Source: Williamsia deligens
Lineage (GTDB): Bacteria; Actinomycetota; Actinomycetes; Mycobacteriales; Mycobacteriaceae
Direction of reading: 5' to 3'
Assembly (NCBI RefSeq): GCF_024171765.1
Contig: NZ_JAMTCI010000001.1
Span: forward strand, 2,032,796 to 2,096,795
Length of the DNA stretch: 64,000 bases
A model generated the notes under the pieces. That model had not been told where the DNA came from and searched no databases. It saw only the letters and a program-made list of their open reading frames with translations. Positions 26,511 to 33,106 of the stretch are shown here, piece after piece (position 1 is the stretch's first letter; the number at the start of each line of letters is the position of its first letter). The translations under genes and the position numbers were made by a program.

Positions 26511-27970
26511 GGACGCTCGACCGCGCCCGCGCCCTGATCGACGCGGCACTGCAGGCGCACGCCCGTGACCCCGACACCTACGGTCGGCTGCACGAGTGCG
26601 CGCAACGCCTCGACGAGCCGCTGCGGATCGCGCTCGCCGGGTCGCTGAAGGCGGGCAAGTCGACGCTGCTGAACGCGCTCGTCGGCCAGGACATCGCCCC
26701 GACCGACGCGACCGAGTGCACGCGGGTGGTCACCTGGTACCGCCAGGGGCCGACGCCCACCGTCACCGCCACCTACGACGAGAACCGCACCACGTCCATC
26801 CCGGTGCTGCGACCCGGAGGCCGTCTGACCTTCGACTTCGGGACGCTCACGTCGGATCGCGTGTCCCGCCTCGACGTCACCTGGCCAGCGGCGGCACTGC
26901 GGTCCACGACGATCATCGACACCCCCGGCACCGCGTCGCTGTCCCGGGAGGTCTCGGCGCAGACCGTCGACATGCTCACCCCCGACGACGCCGAGTCCGG
27001 TGCCGACGCCGTCGTCTATCTGCTGCGCACGCTGTCCGCCACCGACACCGCGATGCTCGGACGCATCAACGAGTCGATCGGCCGGGACACCGGTCCGCTG
27101 GGCGTCGTCGGCGTGGTGTCCAGGGCCGACGAGATCGGGTCCGGTCGGATGGACGCGATGATGTCGGCGAGGGACGTCGCGGCCCGGTTCGCCGGCGAGC
27201 TCGAGCGCACCGGACTGTGTCAGGCCGTCGTCCCCGTCGCCGGTCTGGTCGCGCTGGCGGCGCGCACGATGCGGGAGGTCGAGTACCGCGCGCTGGTCGC
27301 CCTGGCGGGTGTCGCCCCCGACGACCTCGACCTGGCCCTGCTCTCCGCCGATCGGTTCGCCTCTGCGGCCACCGTTCTGCCGGTTCCGCCGGCCGATCGC
27401 GCGGCGCTGCTCGACCGGTTCGGGATGTTCGGGATCCGGTTGGCCGTCACGCTGATCCGCCTGGGCACCCCGGATTCTCCGACGTTGGCGGCGGAACTGA
27501 TTGACCGCAGCGGTCTCGACGAGCTGCGCTCGGTGGTGGACGTGCAGTTCGGGCAACGTGCCGAGCAGCTCAAGTGCCACTCGGCGCTCGTCGCCGTCGG
27601 ACGCATCCTCGCCGGGAGCCGTGCGGCCGGCGCCGACGATCTCCGCCACGACGCCGCCCGGATGCTCGCCGACGTGCACGGGTTCGCCGAACTCCGGCTG
27701 CTGGGGCGTCTTCGTTCGGGGAGGATCCGCCTGCCCGAGGAGCATCTCACCGACCTGACGCGCGTCGTCGGTGGGATGGGGACCGACCCGGCGATCCGAC
27801 TGGGTCTCCCGGCGGACGCCGACACCGAGATGATCCGCGCGGCCGCGCTGGATGCCGTCCGCACGTGGCGCGCACGCGCGAAACACCCGCTGCTGGAACG
27901 CCCGACGGCGCTCGCGTGCGAGGCGGCGGCGCGCAGCGCGGAGGGTGTGCTCGCGAACCTGTCGCGTTAG
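26507..27970 (+). CDS. iniC: Dynamin-like GTPase IniC
   Basis: The protein has 487 residues (M. tuberculosis IniC 493). The GTG start overlaps the iniA stop (GTGA), so the two are translationally coupled. GTPase motifs are AGSLKAGKST at 44-53, ECTRVVTWY (G2), IIDTPGTAS (G3) and SRADE (G4). The C-terminal half is helical, without the clear hydrophobic paddle seen in IniA. It probably pairs with IniA as a heterotypic dynamin. Expression should follow the iniB promoter; no separate promoter is visible. It ends 130 bases before a strong palindrome. Confidence 0.95.
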   Translation: MRTLDRARALIDAALQAHARDPDTYGRLHECAQRLDEPLRIALAGSLKAGKSTLLNALVGQDIAPTDATECTRVVTWYRQGPTPTVTATYDENRTTSIPVLRPGGRLTFDFGTLTSDRVSRLDVTWPAAALRSTTIIDTPGTASLSREVSAQTVDMLTPDDAESGADAVVYLLRTLSATDTAMLGRINESIGRDTGPLGVVGVVSRADEIGSGRMDAMMSARDVAARFAGELERTGLCQAVVPVAGLVALAARTMREVEYRALVALAGVAPDDLDLALLSADRFASAATVLPVPPADRAALLDRFGMFGIRLAVTLIRLGTPDSPTLAAELIDRSGLDELRSVVDVQFGQRAEQLKCHSALVAVGRILAGSRAAGADDLRHDAARMLADVHGFAELRLLGRLRSGRIRLPEEHLTDLTRVVGGMGTDPAIRLGLPADADTEMIRAAALDAVRTWRARAKHPLLERPTALACEAAARSAEGVLANLSR

Positions 27971-28068
27971 CCGTTTCGCAACCGTGCGCGGGGTTCGCCC
28001 GCGGAATCCCGGGTGCGATGTCGGGTTCGGGTTGCGAGGTCGCGACCACGCGGGCGAGTCGGGTCGCC

Positions 28069-28170
28069 TTCGCATGATCTGCCGTCGTTCGCATGCTCCC
28101 GCGCCGTTCGCATGCCCACGGCGGCATGCGAACGGCGCGACGGCGTGCGAACACCGTGCCGGCATGCGAT
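28069..28170. repeat. Phased palindromic array: three TTCGCATG and three CATGCGAA-type units at 19-base spacing
   Basis: TTCGCATG occurs at 28069, 28088 and 28107, exactly 19 bases apart. The inverted forms CATGCGAA (28125), CGTGCGAA (28144) and CATGCGAT (28163) are also 19 apart, with 18 bases across the centre. The array is symmetrical and about 100 bases long, and sits between the iniC end and the SnoaL cluster. I know of no such element in the ini locus of M. tuberculosis. Confidence 0.8.
28101..28138. terminator. Perfect 16-base hairpin between iniC and the convergent SnoaL cluster
   Basis: Arms 28101-28116 and 28123-28138 are perfect inverted repeats (GCGCCGTTCGCATGCC and its complement) with a six-base loop. 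It is the centre of the 19-base phased array. Its position between convergent transcription units fits a bidirectional terminator, though no U-tract follows. Confidence 0.6.
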
Positions 28171-28184
28171 CGCGATGACGGGTG

Positions 28185-28392
28185 TCAGTCGAAGTCGCGC
28201 ATGCTCGCTCCGAACGGGACGACCACGACGACGGCGAAGAACACGAAAACGGCTGCGCCTGTGCAGAACCCGATCGCGGCGATGAGCCATTTCGGACGGC
28301 GGTGGCGTGTTGCTGCTCGGCTGGACCTACTCCGTCCTGCGGTTCCTTAGGGTCCTCCGGCGGCTGCGCAACCCTTGTGGCTCCGTCATCAT
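28185..28392 (-). pseudogene. Broken gene for a small single-pass membrane protein
   Basis: The SnoaL stop overlaps an ATG (ATGA at 28389-28392) opening MTEPQG, after which this frame becomes basic and stops. A second frame reads AQPPEDPKEPQDGVGPAEQQH, a typical acidic/Pro N-terminus. A third frame then reads RRPKWLIAAIGF and continues as a membrane segment (AAVFVFFAVVVVVPFGA) to MRDFD and a TGA at 28185-28187. Joining these needs two one-base corrections, both in the sense of a missing base. The assembled product would be a tail-anchored peptide of about 70 residues. It is either a decayed gene or two base-calling errors. The membrane segment itself is convincing; the exact start and shift points are not. 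Confidence 0.45.
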
Positions 28393-28844
28393 CCCCAGGC
28401 CGGACGGGTCGGGGCATCGGCCGGAGCCGTGAGCTGTCCCATCAGGCCGGCGAAATCCTCGAGATGCCAGGTGACGACGATCTGACCGTCGCGGACCTGG
28501 TGGACGTCCATCGTGCGCATCTCGATGCGCCTGCCGGTGGCCTCGATCCCCATGAAGGCTCCCTGGTGGGTGCCGCTGACGGTGTTGCGGACCGCGACCC
28601 GATCGCCCTGGGCGATGAGGTCCTCGTGCACGACGCTGTAGTCGGGCATCGCGCGACGGAACAGCCCGATCTGGGCGGCCATGCCGGAGGGGCCCTGCTC
28701 CTGGCCGGGCGCGAGCGGGATGTCCACCCAGTCCGCAGCGAGGACGTCGTCGTAGACCGAGGTGTCACCTGTTCGGAACGGCTCGTAGAAGGCGCGGACG
28801 ACGGAGACGATGTCCGGCTCGGTGGCCGGGGAGGGGACGCTCAT
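28389..28844 (-). CDS. SnoaL-like / NTF2-fold ester cyclase-type protein
   Basis: The protein has 151 residues. ATG at 28844 (MSVPSPATE) follows AAAGGA; an upstream in-frame ATG at 28889 lacks a ribosome site. The pattern VVRAFYEPFRTGDTSVYDDVLAADWVD, then GLFRRAMPDYSVVHEDLIAQGDRV and a closing VVTWHLEDFAGLM, is the SnoaL/polyketide-cyclase-like cone fold. Such proteins act as small isomerases, cyclases or dehydratases, and the substrate is not predictable. It lies 56 bases downstream of the DUF4267 gene on the same strand, so the pair is likely co-transcribed under the divergent TetR. Confidence 0.85.
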   Translation of the reverse strand: MSVPSPATEPDIVSVVRAFYEPFRTGDTSVYDDVLAADWVDIPLAPGQEQGPSGMAAQIGLFRRAMPDYSVVHEDLIAQGDRVAVRNTVSGTHQGAFMGIEATGRRIEMRTMDVHQVRDGQIVVTWHLEDFAGLMGQLTAPADAPTRPAWG

Positions 28845-28900
28845 GGGGGTGGTCCTTTCGTGGGAGATCACGGGATCGCAGTGGGTCACAAGTGCGCGGG

Positions 28901-29263
28901 TCAGAGAAGTGCGAGGAGGAGGCCGGCGGCGAGGAGTGTGAGCGCGGTGGCGCCGTGGACGCTCAGTGCCTGTCGCGCCGAGCCGCCGTTGGTGCCGACG
29001 ACGACGGCGTCACCGATCGGGGTGATCGCGGCGGCGACCAACGCCCAGCCGAAGACGTGCGTCCCGCCGACCGCGAGAACGACCAGCGGGACGATCCCCG
29101 ACGAGATGTCGCGAACACCCTTGATGCTCGTCAGCGCCCGGGGGCGATCCCCGGACACCCCGAATCCCGCCAGCGCCACCCGGGGTGCGAGGAGGAACCG
29201 TGCGCCGATGGCCATGATGGCCACGCATCCTGCAAGTGCGACCACAAGTGCGGTAGGTGTCAT
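28901..29263 (-). CDS. DUF4267 small integral membrane protein
   Basis: The protein has 120 residues with four hydrophobic segments: ALVVALAGCVAIMAIGARFLL, IVPLVVLAVGG, VFGWALVAAAITPIGDAVVV and the C-terminal ALTLLAAGLLLALL. The motif SIKGVRDISSGI and the GD in the third segment are typical of DUF4267. Its function is unknown. In actinobacteria it is often beside a TetR regulator, as here (divergent, 102 bases apart). Confidence 0.85.
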   Translation of the reverse strand: MTPTALVVALAGCVAIMAIGARFLLAPRVALAGFGVSGDRPRALTSIKGVRDISSGIVPLVVLAVGGTHVFGWALVAAAITPIGDAVVVGTNGGSARQALSVHGATALTLLAAGLLLALL

Positions 29264-29285
29264 CGGATCGACCTCTCGTTGTTGT

Positions 29286-29348
29286 CTAACGGCGTTCTGT
29301 AACGACGTTAGCACTATCTGTCTCGGTCGTCTATCGCTGTTAGGTAAC
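29286..29348. promoter_or_regulatory. Candidate TetR operators between DUF4267 and tetR
   Basis: CTAACG (29286-29291) and CGTTAG (29306-29311) form an inverted pair. The decamer GTTNNGTAAC occurs twice, at 29294-29303 (GTTCTGTAAC) and 29339-29348 (GTTAGGTAAC). The second copy lies just upstream of the tetR -10. These AT-richer palindromic blocks stand out in a GC-rich region and are well placed to repress both divergent genes. Confidence 0.5.
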
Positions 29349-29353
29349 TCTGT

Positions 29354-29359
29354 TAAAGT
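29354..29359 (+). promoter_or_regulatory. -10 TAAAGT, leaderless type, for tetR 29366
   Basis: TAAAGT ends six bases before the ATG at 29366, and no Shine-Dalgarno is present. Confidence 0.45.
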
Positions 29360-29365
29360 CGGTCC

Positions 29366-29911
29366 ATGTCGCCGCGCCCCGCACCTGATCTCGATGTCCG
29401 ACGCGGCAAGATCATGCGAGCCGCTCGCGCGATCGCAGCGTCGGAAGGGTGGCCGGCAGTCACCATGCGGCGGGTCGCCGCCGAGATCGGCGTGACACAG
29501 CCCGTGCTGTACTCCGCGTTCCCCGATGGGCGGCAAGCACTCGTCGACGCCGTCGCACTCGACGGGTTCGTCGCGATCGCGGAGGCTCTGGAGGCGGTGG
29601 AGCCGGAGCCCCTGACCCGGATGCAGGCCTATCTCGACTTCGCGACCGCGCACCCGCACATCTACGAGGCGATGTTCACGCTGCCCTCCGGGCTCGAGTT
29701 CGGGACGGGGAGCGGGCCCGAGCCGCTCCGTCGGGCGTTCCGGGCGATCGAGGCCGCATTCCCCGGCGCCGAGGCGGCGAGCGCAGAAGTGGCGTGGGCG
29801 ACCGCCCACGGACTGGCGTCGCTGCAGATCAGCGGCCGACTACCCGCTGAGCGCATCCAGCAGCGACTACGGGTCGCCCGCGACGGCCTGTCGCGACATC
29901 GCCCGGTGTGA
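29366..29911 (+). CDS. TetR-family transcriptional regulator
   Basis: The protein has 181 residues. The N-terminal helix-turn-helix is RRGKIMRAARAIAASEGW, then TMRRVAAEIGVTQPVLYSAF, a standard TetR DNA-binding domain. The C-terminal part (YLDFATAHPHIYEAMFTLPSGL and onward) matches the WHG-type ligand domain. It is divergent from DUF4267-snoaL, with candidate operators between them, so local autoregulation and control of that pair is the likely role. The ligand is unknown. Confidence 0.9.
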   Translation: MSPRPAPDLDVRRGKIMRAARAIAASEGWPAVTMRRVAAEIGVTQPVLYSAFPDGRQALVDAVALDGFVAIAEALEAVEPEPLTRMQAYLDFATAHPHIYEAMFTLPSGLEFGTGSGPEPLRRAFRAIEAAFPGAEAASAEVAWATAHGLASLQISGRLPAERIQQRLRVARDGLSRHRPV

Positions 29912-29961
29912 CCGGGGTGCACCGCATGTCGTGACGCCCGTGCGGGCCACACGGTGCGAGG

Positions 29962-30510
29962 TCACCTCTTCGGCGCGGCCGCCAGCCACTGCGACACCGG
30001 GCGGAGGAACAACAGTCCTGTCGCGACGGCCGCGAGCGCGGCCACCACGAACGGCAGGACCACCATCACCGGTCCGAGGTCGTCGCGAGCGGGTGCGACA
30101 GCCACCCAGAACGCGATGGTGACCACCACGGTGAGGACGCCCGTCGTGGTCAGGGTGGCGCGGGATCCCGCGAGGCGCTCCCGGATCCGCACCGATCCGT
30201 AGATCACCAGCAGGAGGATCACCACCACCAGCGCGCCGGCACCGATGACCGTGATGTCGACCGCGGCGCGGATGTCACCGGGTGCGGTGGTCGGGCGGTC
30301 GTCGGAGACCGAGGTCCGCAGGGCGGCACGCACACGGTCCTGCCGCAACGCGACCAGGGCGGCGGAGATCACCAGGCCCACCAGGGTCAGCGCCCAGACA
30401 CCCAGAGCGGCGTCGACGGCGCGGGGCCGCGTGGGGTCGACGGGGTCGCGCATCGGAGTCACGGACACCGGCGGACGGGACGGGCGGCCGGACGGCTGGT
30501 CGGGGGTCAT
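29962..30510 (-). CDS. Four-helix membrane protein, function unknown
   Basis: The protein has 182 residues. A Pro/Arg-rich cytosolic N-terminus (about 30 residues) precedes four hydrophobic segments: VWALTLVGLVISAALVAL, VIGAGALVVVILLLVIYGS, TTTGVLTVVVTIAFWVAV and MVVLPFVVAALAAVATGLLFL. Charged loops between helices 1 and 2 contain RQDRVRAALR. It resembles small actinobacterial integral membrane proteins of unassigned role. It is divergent from the second Hsp70-like gene, 189 bases away. Confidence 0.75.
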   Translation of the reverse strand: MTPDQPSGRPSRPPVSVTPMRDPVDPTRPRAVDAALGVWALTLVGLVISAALVALRQDRVRAALRTSVSDDRPTTAPGDIRAAVDITVIGAGALVVVILLLVIYGSVRIRERLAGSRATLTTTGVLTVVVTIAFWVAVAPARDDLGPVMVVLPFVVAALAAVATGLLFLRPVSQWLAAAPKR

Positions 30511-30699
30511 CGGGATCCGAGCCTAGACGGCACCACCCCCACCGCCGGGGTGAACGCGAGCAGGCCGGTGGACCGATTCCGGCGAGCCGGACTCCTGCCG
30601 GGGCCGCGGCGCCCGATAGTGTCGGGTCCGGTCGGATCGGGCGACGACGGCAGGGCAGTGCGACCGCACGCTCACGACGGCGCGAGGAGGTGGGCGGTC

Positions 30700-31806
30700 A
30701 TGGGTCAGGTGCTCGGTGTCTCGGTGACCGACCTGCAGGTCGCGTCGGTGATCATGGAGGCCGAGACCGGCAACGTCCTGGCCCGCAACACCGCCGATCT
30801 CGCCGACGCCACCCCGGAGTCCGTCCTCGACGCGATCACGCAGCTGGTGGAGACGGTCCCGTTCGAGGTCGAGTCGATCACGGTCGCGTGCGCCCAGCGC
30901 AGCACGCAGGTGGCGCTGCACAACACCATCACCGCGGGCGCGTCGGGTGACCCGGCCTGGTACCGGACCACCATCGTCACCGACACGCCGTTCGCGTTCG
31001 CGAACGTGGCCGCCGCACAGTCGGATCAGCGCGGTCAGGTCGTCGTCATCGACCTCGCCGACGACGCCGTGCCGTTCAACGAGCTGTCCATCGCCGCCGT
31101 CGACACCGAGACCGCCACCGTCGTCGGGGCGATCCAGCTGCCCGGCGGCGGACGACGCGAGCCCGTCACCGAGCCGTCCGGTGCCGTGACCGTCTCCGAG
31201 GCGTTCCGACTGTTGCCCGCCACCGAGGCGGGGCGCACCGGTGTCTTCGTCGTCGGCCCCGGGGCGTCGGTGCCCGGTGTCGCCGCCGCGCTCGAGTACG
31301 AGACGCAGCTGCCCGTGCAGATCGCCGAGGCGCCCATCTACTCGGCTGCGCACGGCGCGGCGCTGCACGGTCGCACCCGCCTGCGGTCCGGAGCCGCCCG
31401 CAACCGCTGGTTCATCCTCGTCGGCGCCGCGCTCGCGGCCCTGATCCTCGCCGTGGTCGTCGTCATCGTGGTGCTCGTCGCCGACGACGAGAAGTCGTCG
31501 CCGACGCCTGCGTCCCCGTCGTCGAGCACGACCACGACCACCACCCCGACGACGACCTCGTCGCGACCGGCGTCGACACCACGCTCGACGACCCCCACCA
31601 CCCAGACGCAGGACGAGGCGCCCGAGACCACGCAGGACGCCCCGCCGGTTCCCCAGCAGACGGTCACGGTGACCCCGCCTCGGCAGACCGTCACGCGCAC
31701 GGCGACACCGCCGCCCACCAGCTCGTCTGCCCCGGTCGACAGTGGTTCACAGGCACCCCCGCCGGACAATGGCTCGTCCGCCGCAGCAGCTCCGGCGAGT
31801 CCCTAG
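30700..31806 (+). CDS. Second membrane-anchored Hsp70/actin-fold-like protein with Thr/Pro-rich external tail
   Basis: The protein has 368 residues from ATG 30700 with GAGGAGG upstream; an in-frame ATG or GTG further up lacks this. Residues 1-225 look like a reduced actin/Hsp70-type domain: LGVSVTDLQVASVIM opens like a phosphate-1 strand, VVVIDLADDAVPFNELSIAAV sits where phosphate 2 would be, and VFVVGPGASVPGVAAAL resembles the adenosine motif. The key Gly-Thr/Asp-Gly nucleotide residues are poor, so ATP binding is doubtful. A membrane segment (about 235-258, FILVGAALAALILAVVVVIVVLV) and a Thr/Pro/Ser tail follow. The layout parallels the 17779-19590 protein. It resembles Rv0312-type Pro/Thr-rich proteins. 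Function is unknown. Confidence 0.72.
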   Translation: MGQVLGVSVTDLQVASVIMEAETGNVLARNTADLADATPESVLDAITQLVETVPFEVESITVACAQRSTQVALHNTITAGASGDPAWYRTTIVTDTPFAFANVAAAQSDQRGQVVVIDLADDAVPFNELSIAAVDTETATVVGAIQLPGGGRREPVTEPSGAVTVSEAFRLLPATEAGRTGVFVVGPGASVPGVAAALEYETQLPVQIAEAPIYSAAHGAALHGRTRLRSGAARNRWFILVGAALAALILAVVVVIVVLVADDEKSSPTPASPSSSTTTTTTPTTTSSRPASTPRSTTPTTQTQDEAPETTQDAPPVPQQTVTVTPPRQTVTRTATPPPTSSSAPVDSGSQAPPPDNGSSAAAAPASP

Positions 31807-31813
31807 AGAGCCC

Positions 31814-32974
31814 TCAGACCGGGTCGTGGTCGATGTCGCGGTCCGGGACGCCGGCGACGACGAGAGCGCGTCGGGTCGCCTCGATCATCGACGACGACCC
31901 CGCCACCAGCACCTGACGTCCCGACCAGTCGCCGGAGTCGACGACGACGTCGGCCACCCGTCCGATCCGGTGGTCGACACCCGGCACCGACAGGTCCACG
32001 GTGCTCGTCAGCCACCACGGGTCGGTCTCGGTCTCCGACACCACCGTCACCGACAGCCACGGGTTCACCCCGGCCAGGCCGGTGAGGCTGAGCGCGTCGT
32101 ACAACTCGCCCGGGTACCGGGTACCCCAGAACAGGTGGGTGGGGCAGGTGTCGGCCCGCTGGGCCATCTGCACCAGCAGCGCGCGCAGCGGCGCGATCCC
32201 CGTCCCGCCCGCGACCATCAGCGTCTCGCGGCCCGGCATGGGCGCGAGGGTCCCGTGGCCCTGCGCGAGTGTCCACACGTCACCGACCGCGGTCTCGCCG
32301 ACGATCGACGCGCTGACGCTCCCGCCGGGCACGGATCGGACGTGGAACTCGAGGTGGCCGTTGGGGTTCGGGGGGAGCGCGGGGGACAGGTGTCGCCACA
32401 CGCGCGGCCACTGCGGCACCGACACCTCGACGTACTGGCCCGCGGCGAAGGCGTCGAGGAAGTGCTCGCGATCGTCGGCGACGAGGCGGACGACGGCCAG
32501 ATCCCGCGTGAGTCGGTGTTTCTTCACCACCCGCGCCTGCCACGTCGCCGGGCCGGGGGCGGTCTGCGCCGCACCCCGCATGACGCCGGTGACGAGCGAC
32601 ATCGACTGCGTCGTGACCGCGGCGATGTCGTCGTCGAGATCGGGGCCGGTGGTGGCGGCCAGATGGTCCACGAGGGTGCGGCAGAAGACGTCGTAGTGCG
32701 CGCCGGTGACACCGAACTTGCGGTGATCGCGCCCGAGCTGGGACAGCGTGTCGATGAGCTGGGTGTGGGTCGCGGTGTCCGGCAACGACGTCAGCACGTG
32801 GTCGAGGACGCCGACGAGCGCCTCGCGCTGGTGGGCCATCGAGAGGGGGAACAGGTCGCGCAGATCGGGGTCGGCCGCGAACAGTCGTGTGTAGAAGTCG
32901 TGGGCGAACCGGTCGGGGTCGGCGCGGACGGCGTCGCGGACCGTCAACAACCCATGGCGCGCATGACTACCCAT
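31814..32974 (-). CDS. Flavohaemoglobin-like protein (globin plus FAD/NAD reductase), type II-like (Rv0385-like)
   Basis: The protein has 386 residues when started at MGSHARHG; a longer start adds 19 poorly supported residues. The globin domain (about 1-135) shows FYTRLFAADPDLRDLFP and the proximal-His region LGRDHRKFGV. The reductase part has AGQYVEVSVPQWPRVWRHLSPA, with R-x-L-S instead of the usual R-x-Y-S FAD motif, then GGTGIAPLRALL (NAD binding) and a final VLVAGSSSMIEATRRAL. Type I flavohaemoglobins detoxify NO. Mycobacterial type II enzymes have altered FAD contacts and are reported to use D-lactate, which fits the variant here. Rv0385 neighbours clpB in M. tuberculosis; here clpB is 16 kb away. 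Confidence 0.8.
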   Translation of the reverse strand: MGSHARHGLLTVRDAVRADPDRFAHDFYTRLFAADPDLRDLFPLSMAHQREALVGVLDHVLTSLPDTATHTQLIDTLSQLGRDHRKFGVTGAHYDVFCRTLVDHLAATTGPDLDDDIAAVTTQSMSLVTGVMRGAAQTAPGPATWQARVVKKHRLTRDLAVVRLVADDREHFLDAFAAGQYVEVSVPQWPRVWRHLSPALPPNPNGHLEFHVRSVPGGSVSASIVGETAVGDVWTLAQGHGTLAPMPGRETLMVAGGTGIAPLRALLVQMAQRADTCPTHLFWGTRYPGELYDALSLTGLAGVNPWLSVTVVSETETDPWWLTSTVDLSVPGVDHRIGRVADVVVDSGDWSGRQVLVAGSSSMIEATRRALVVAGVPDRDIDHDPV

Positions 32975-33106
32975 CGATGACCAGACCTCCTCGGGGCACC
33001 ACGGTAGGCGACCACGGTCACGGGCCCGCACACGCGGGCCGCACGGTTTGCCTCAGCGTGGGCGCAACCGTCGTCGCCGACGATGTCGTCGGGTTCGGTG
33101 GGCAGC

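Noticed and set aside
28069-28170. 19-base periodic array as a CRISPR or rRNA/tRNA remnant
   Set aside because: Units are 8 bases with 11-base intervals and switch orientation at the centre, which no CRISPR does. No cloverleaf can be drawn.
26489-28417. 642-codon minus-strand frame opposite iniA-iniC
   Set aside because: Most is a shadow. Only its first about 35 codons overlap the suspected broken small membrane gene, which is reported separately.
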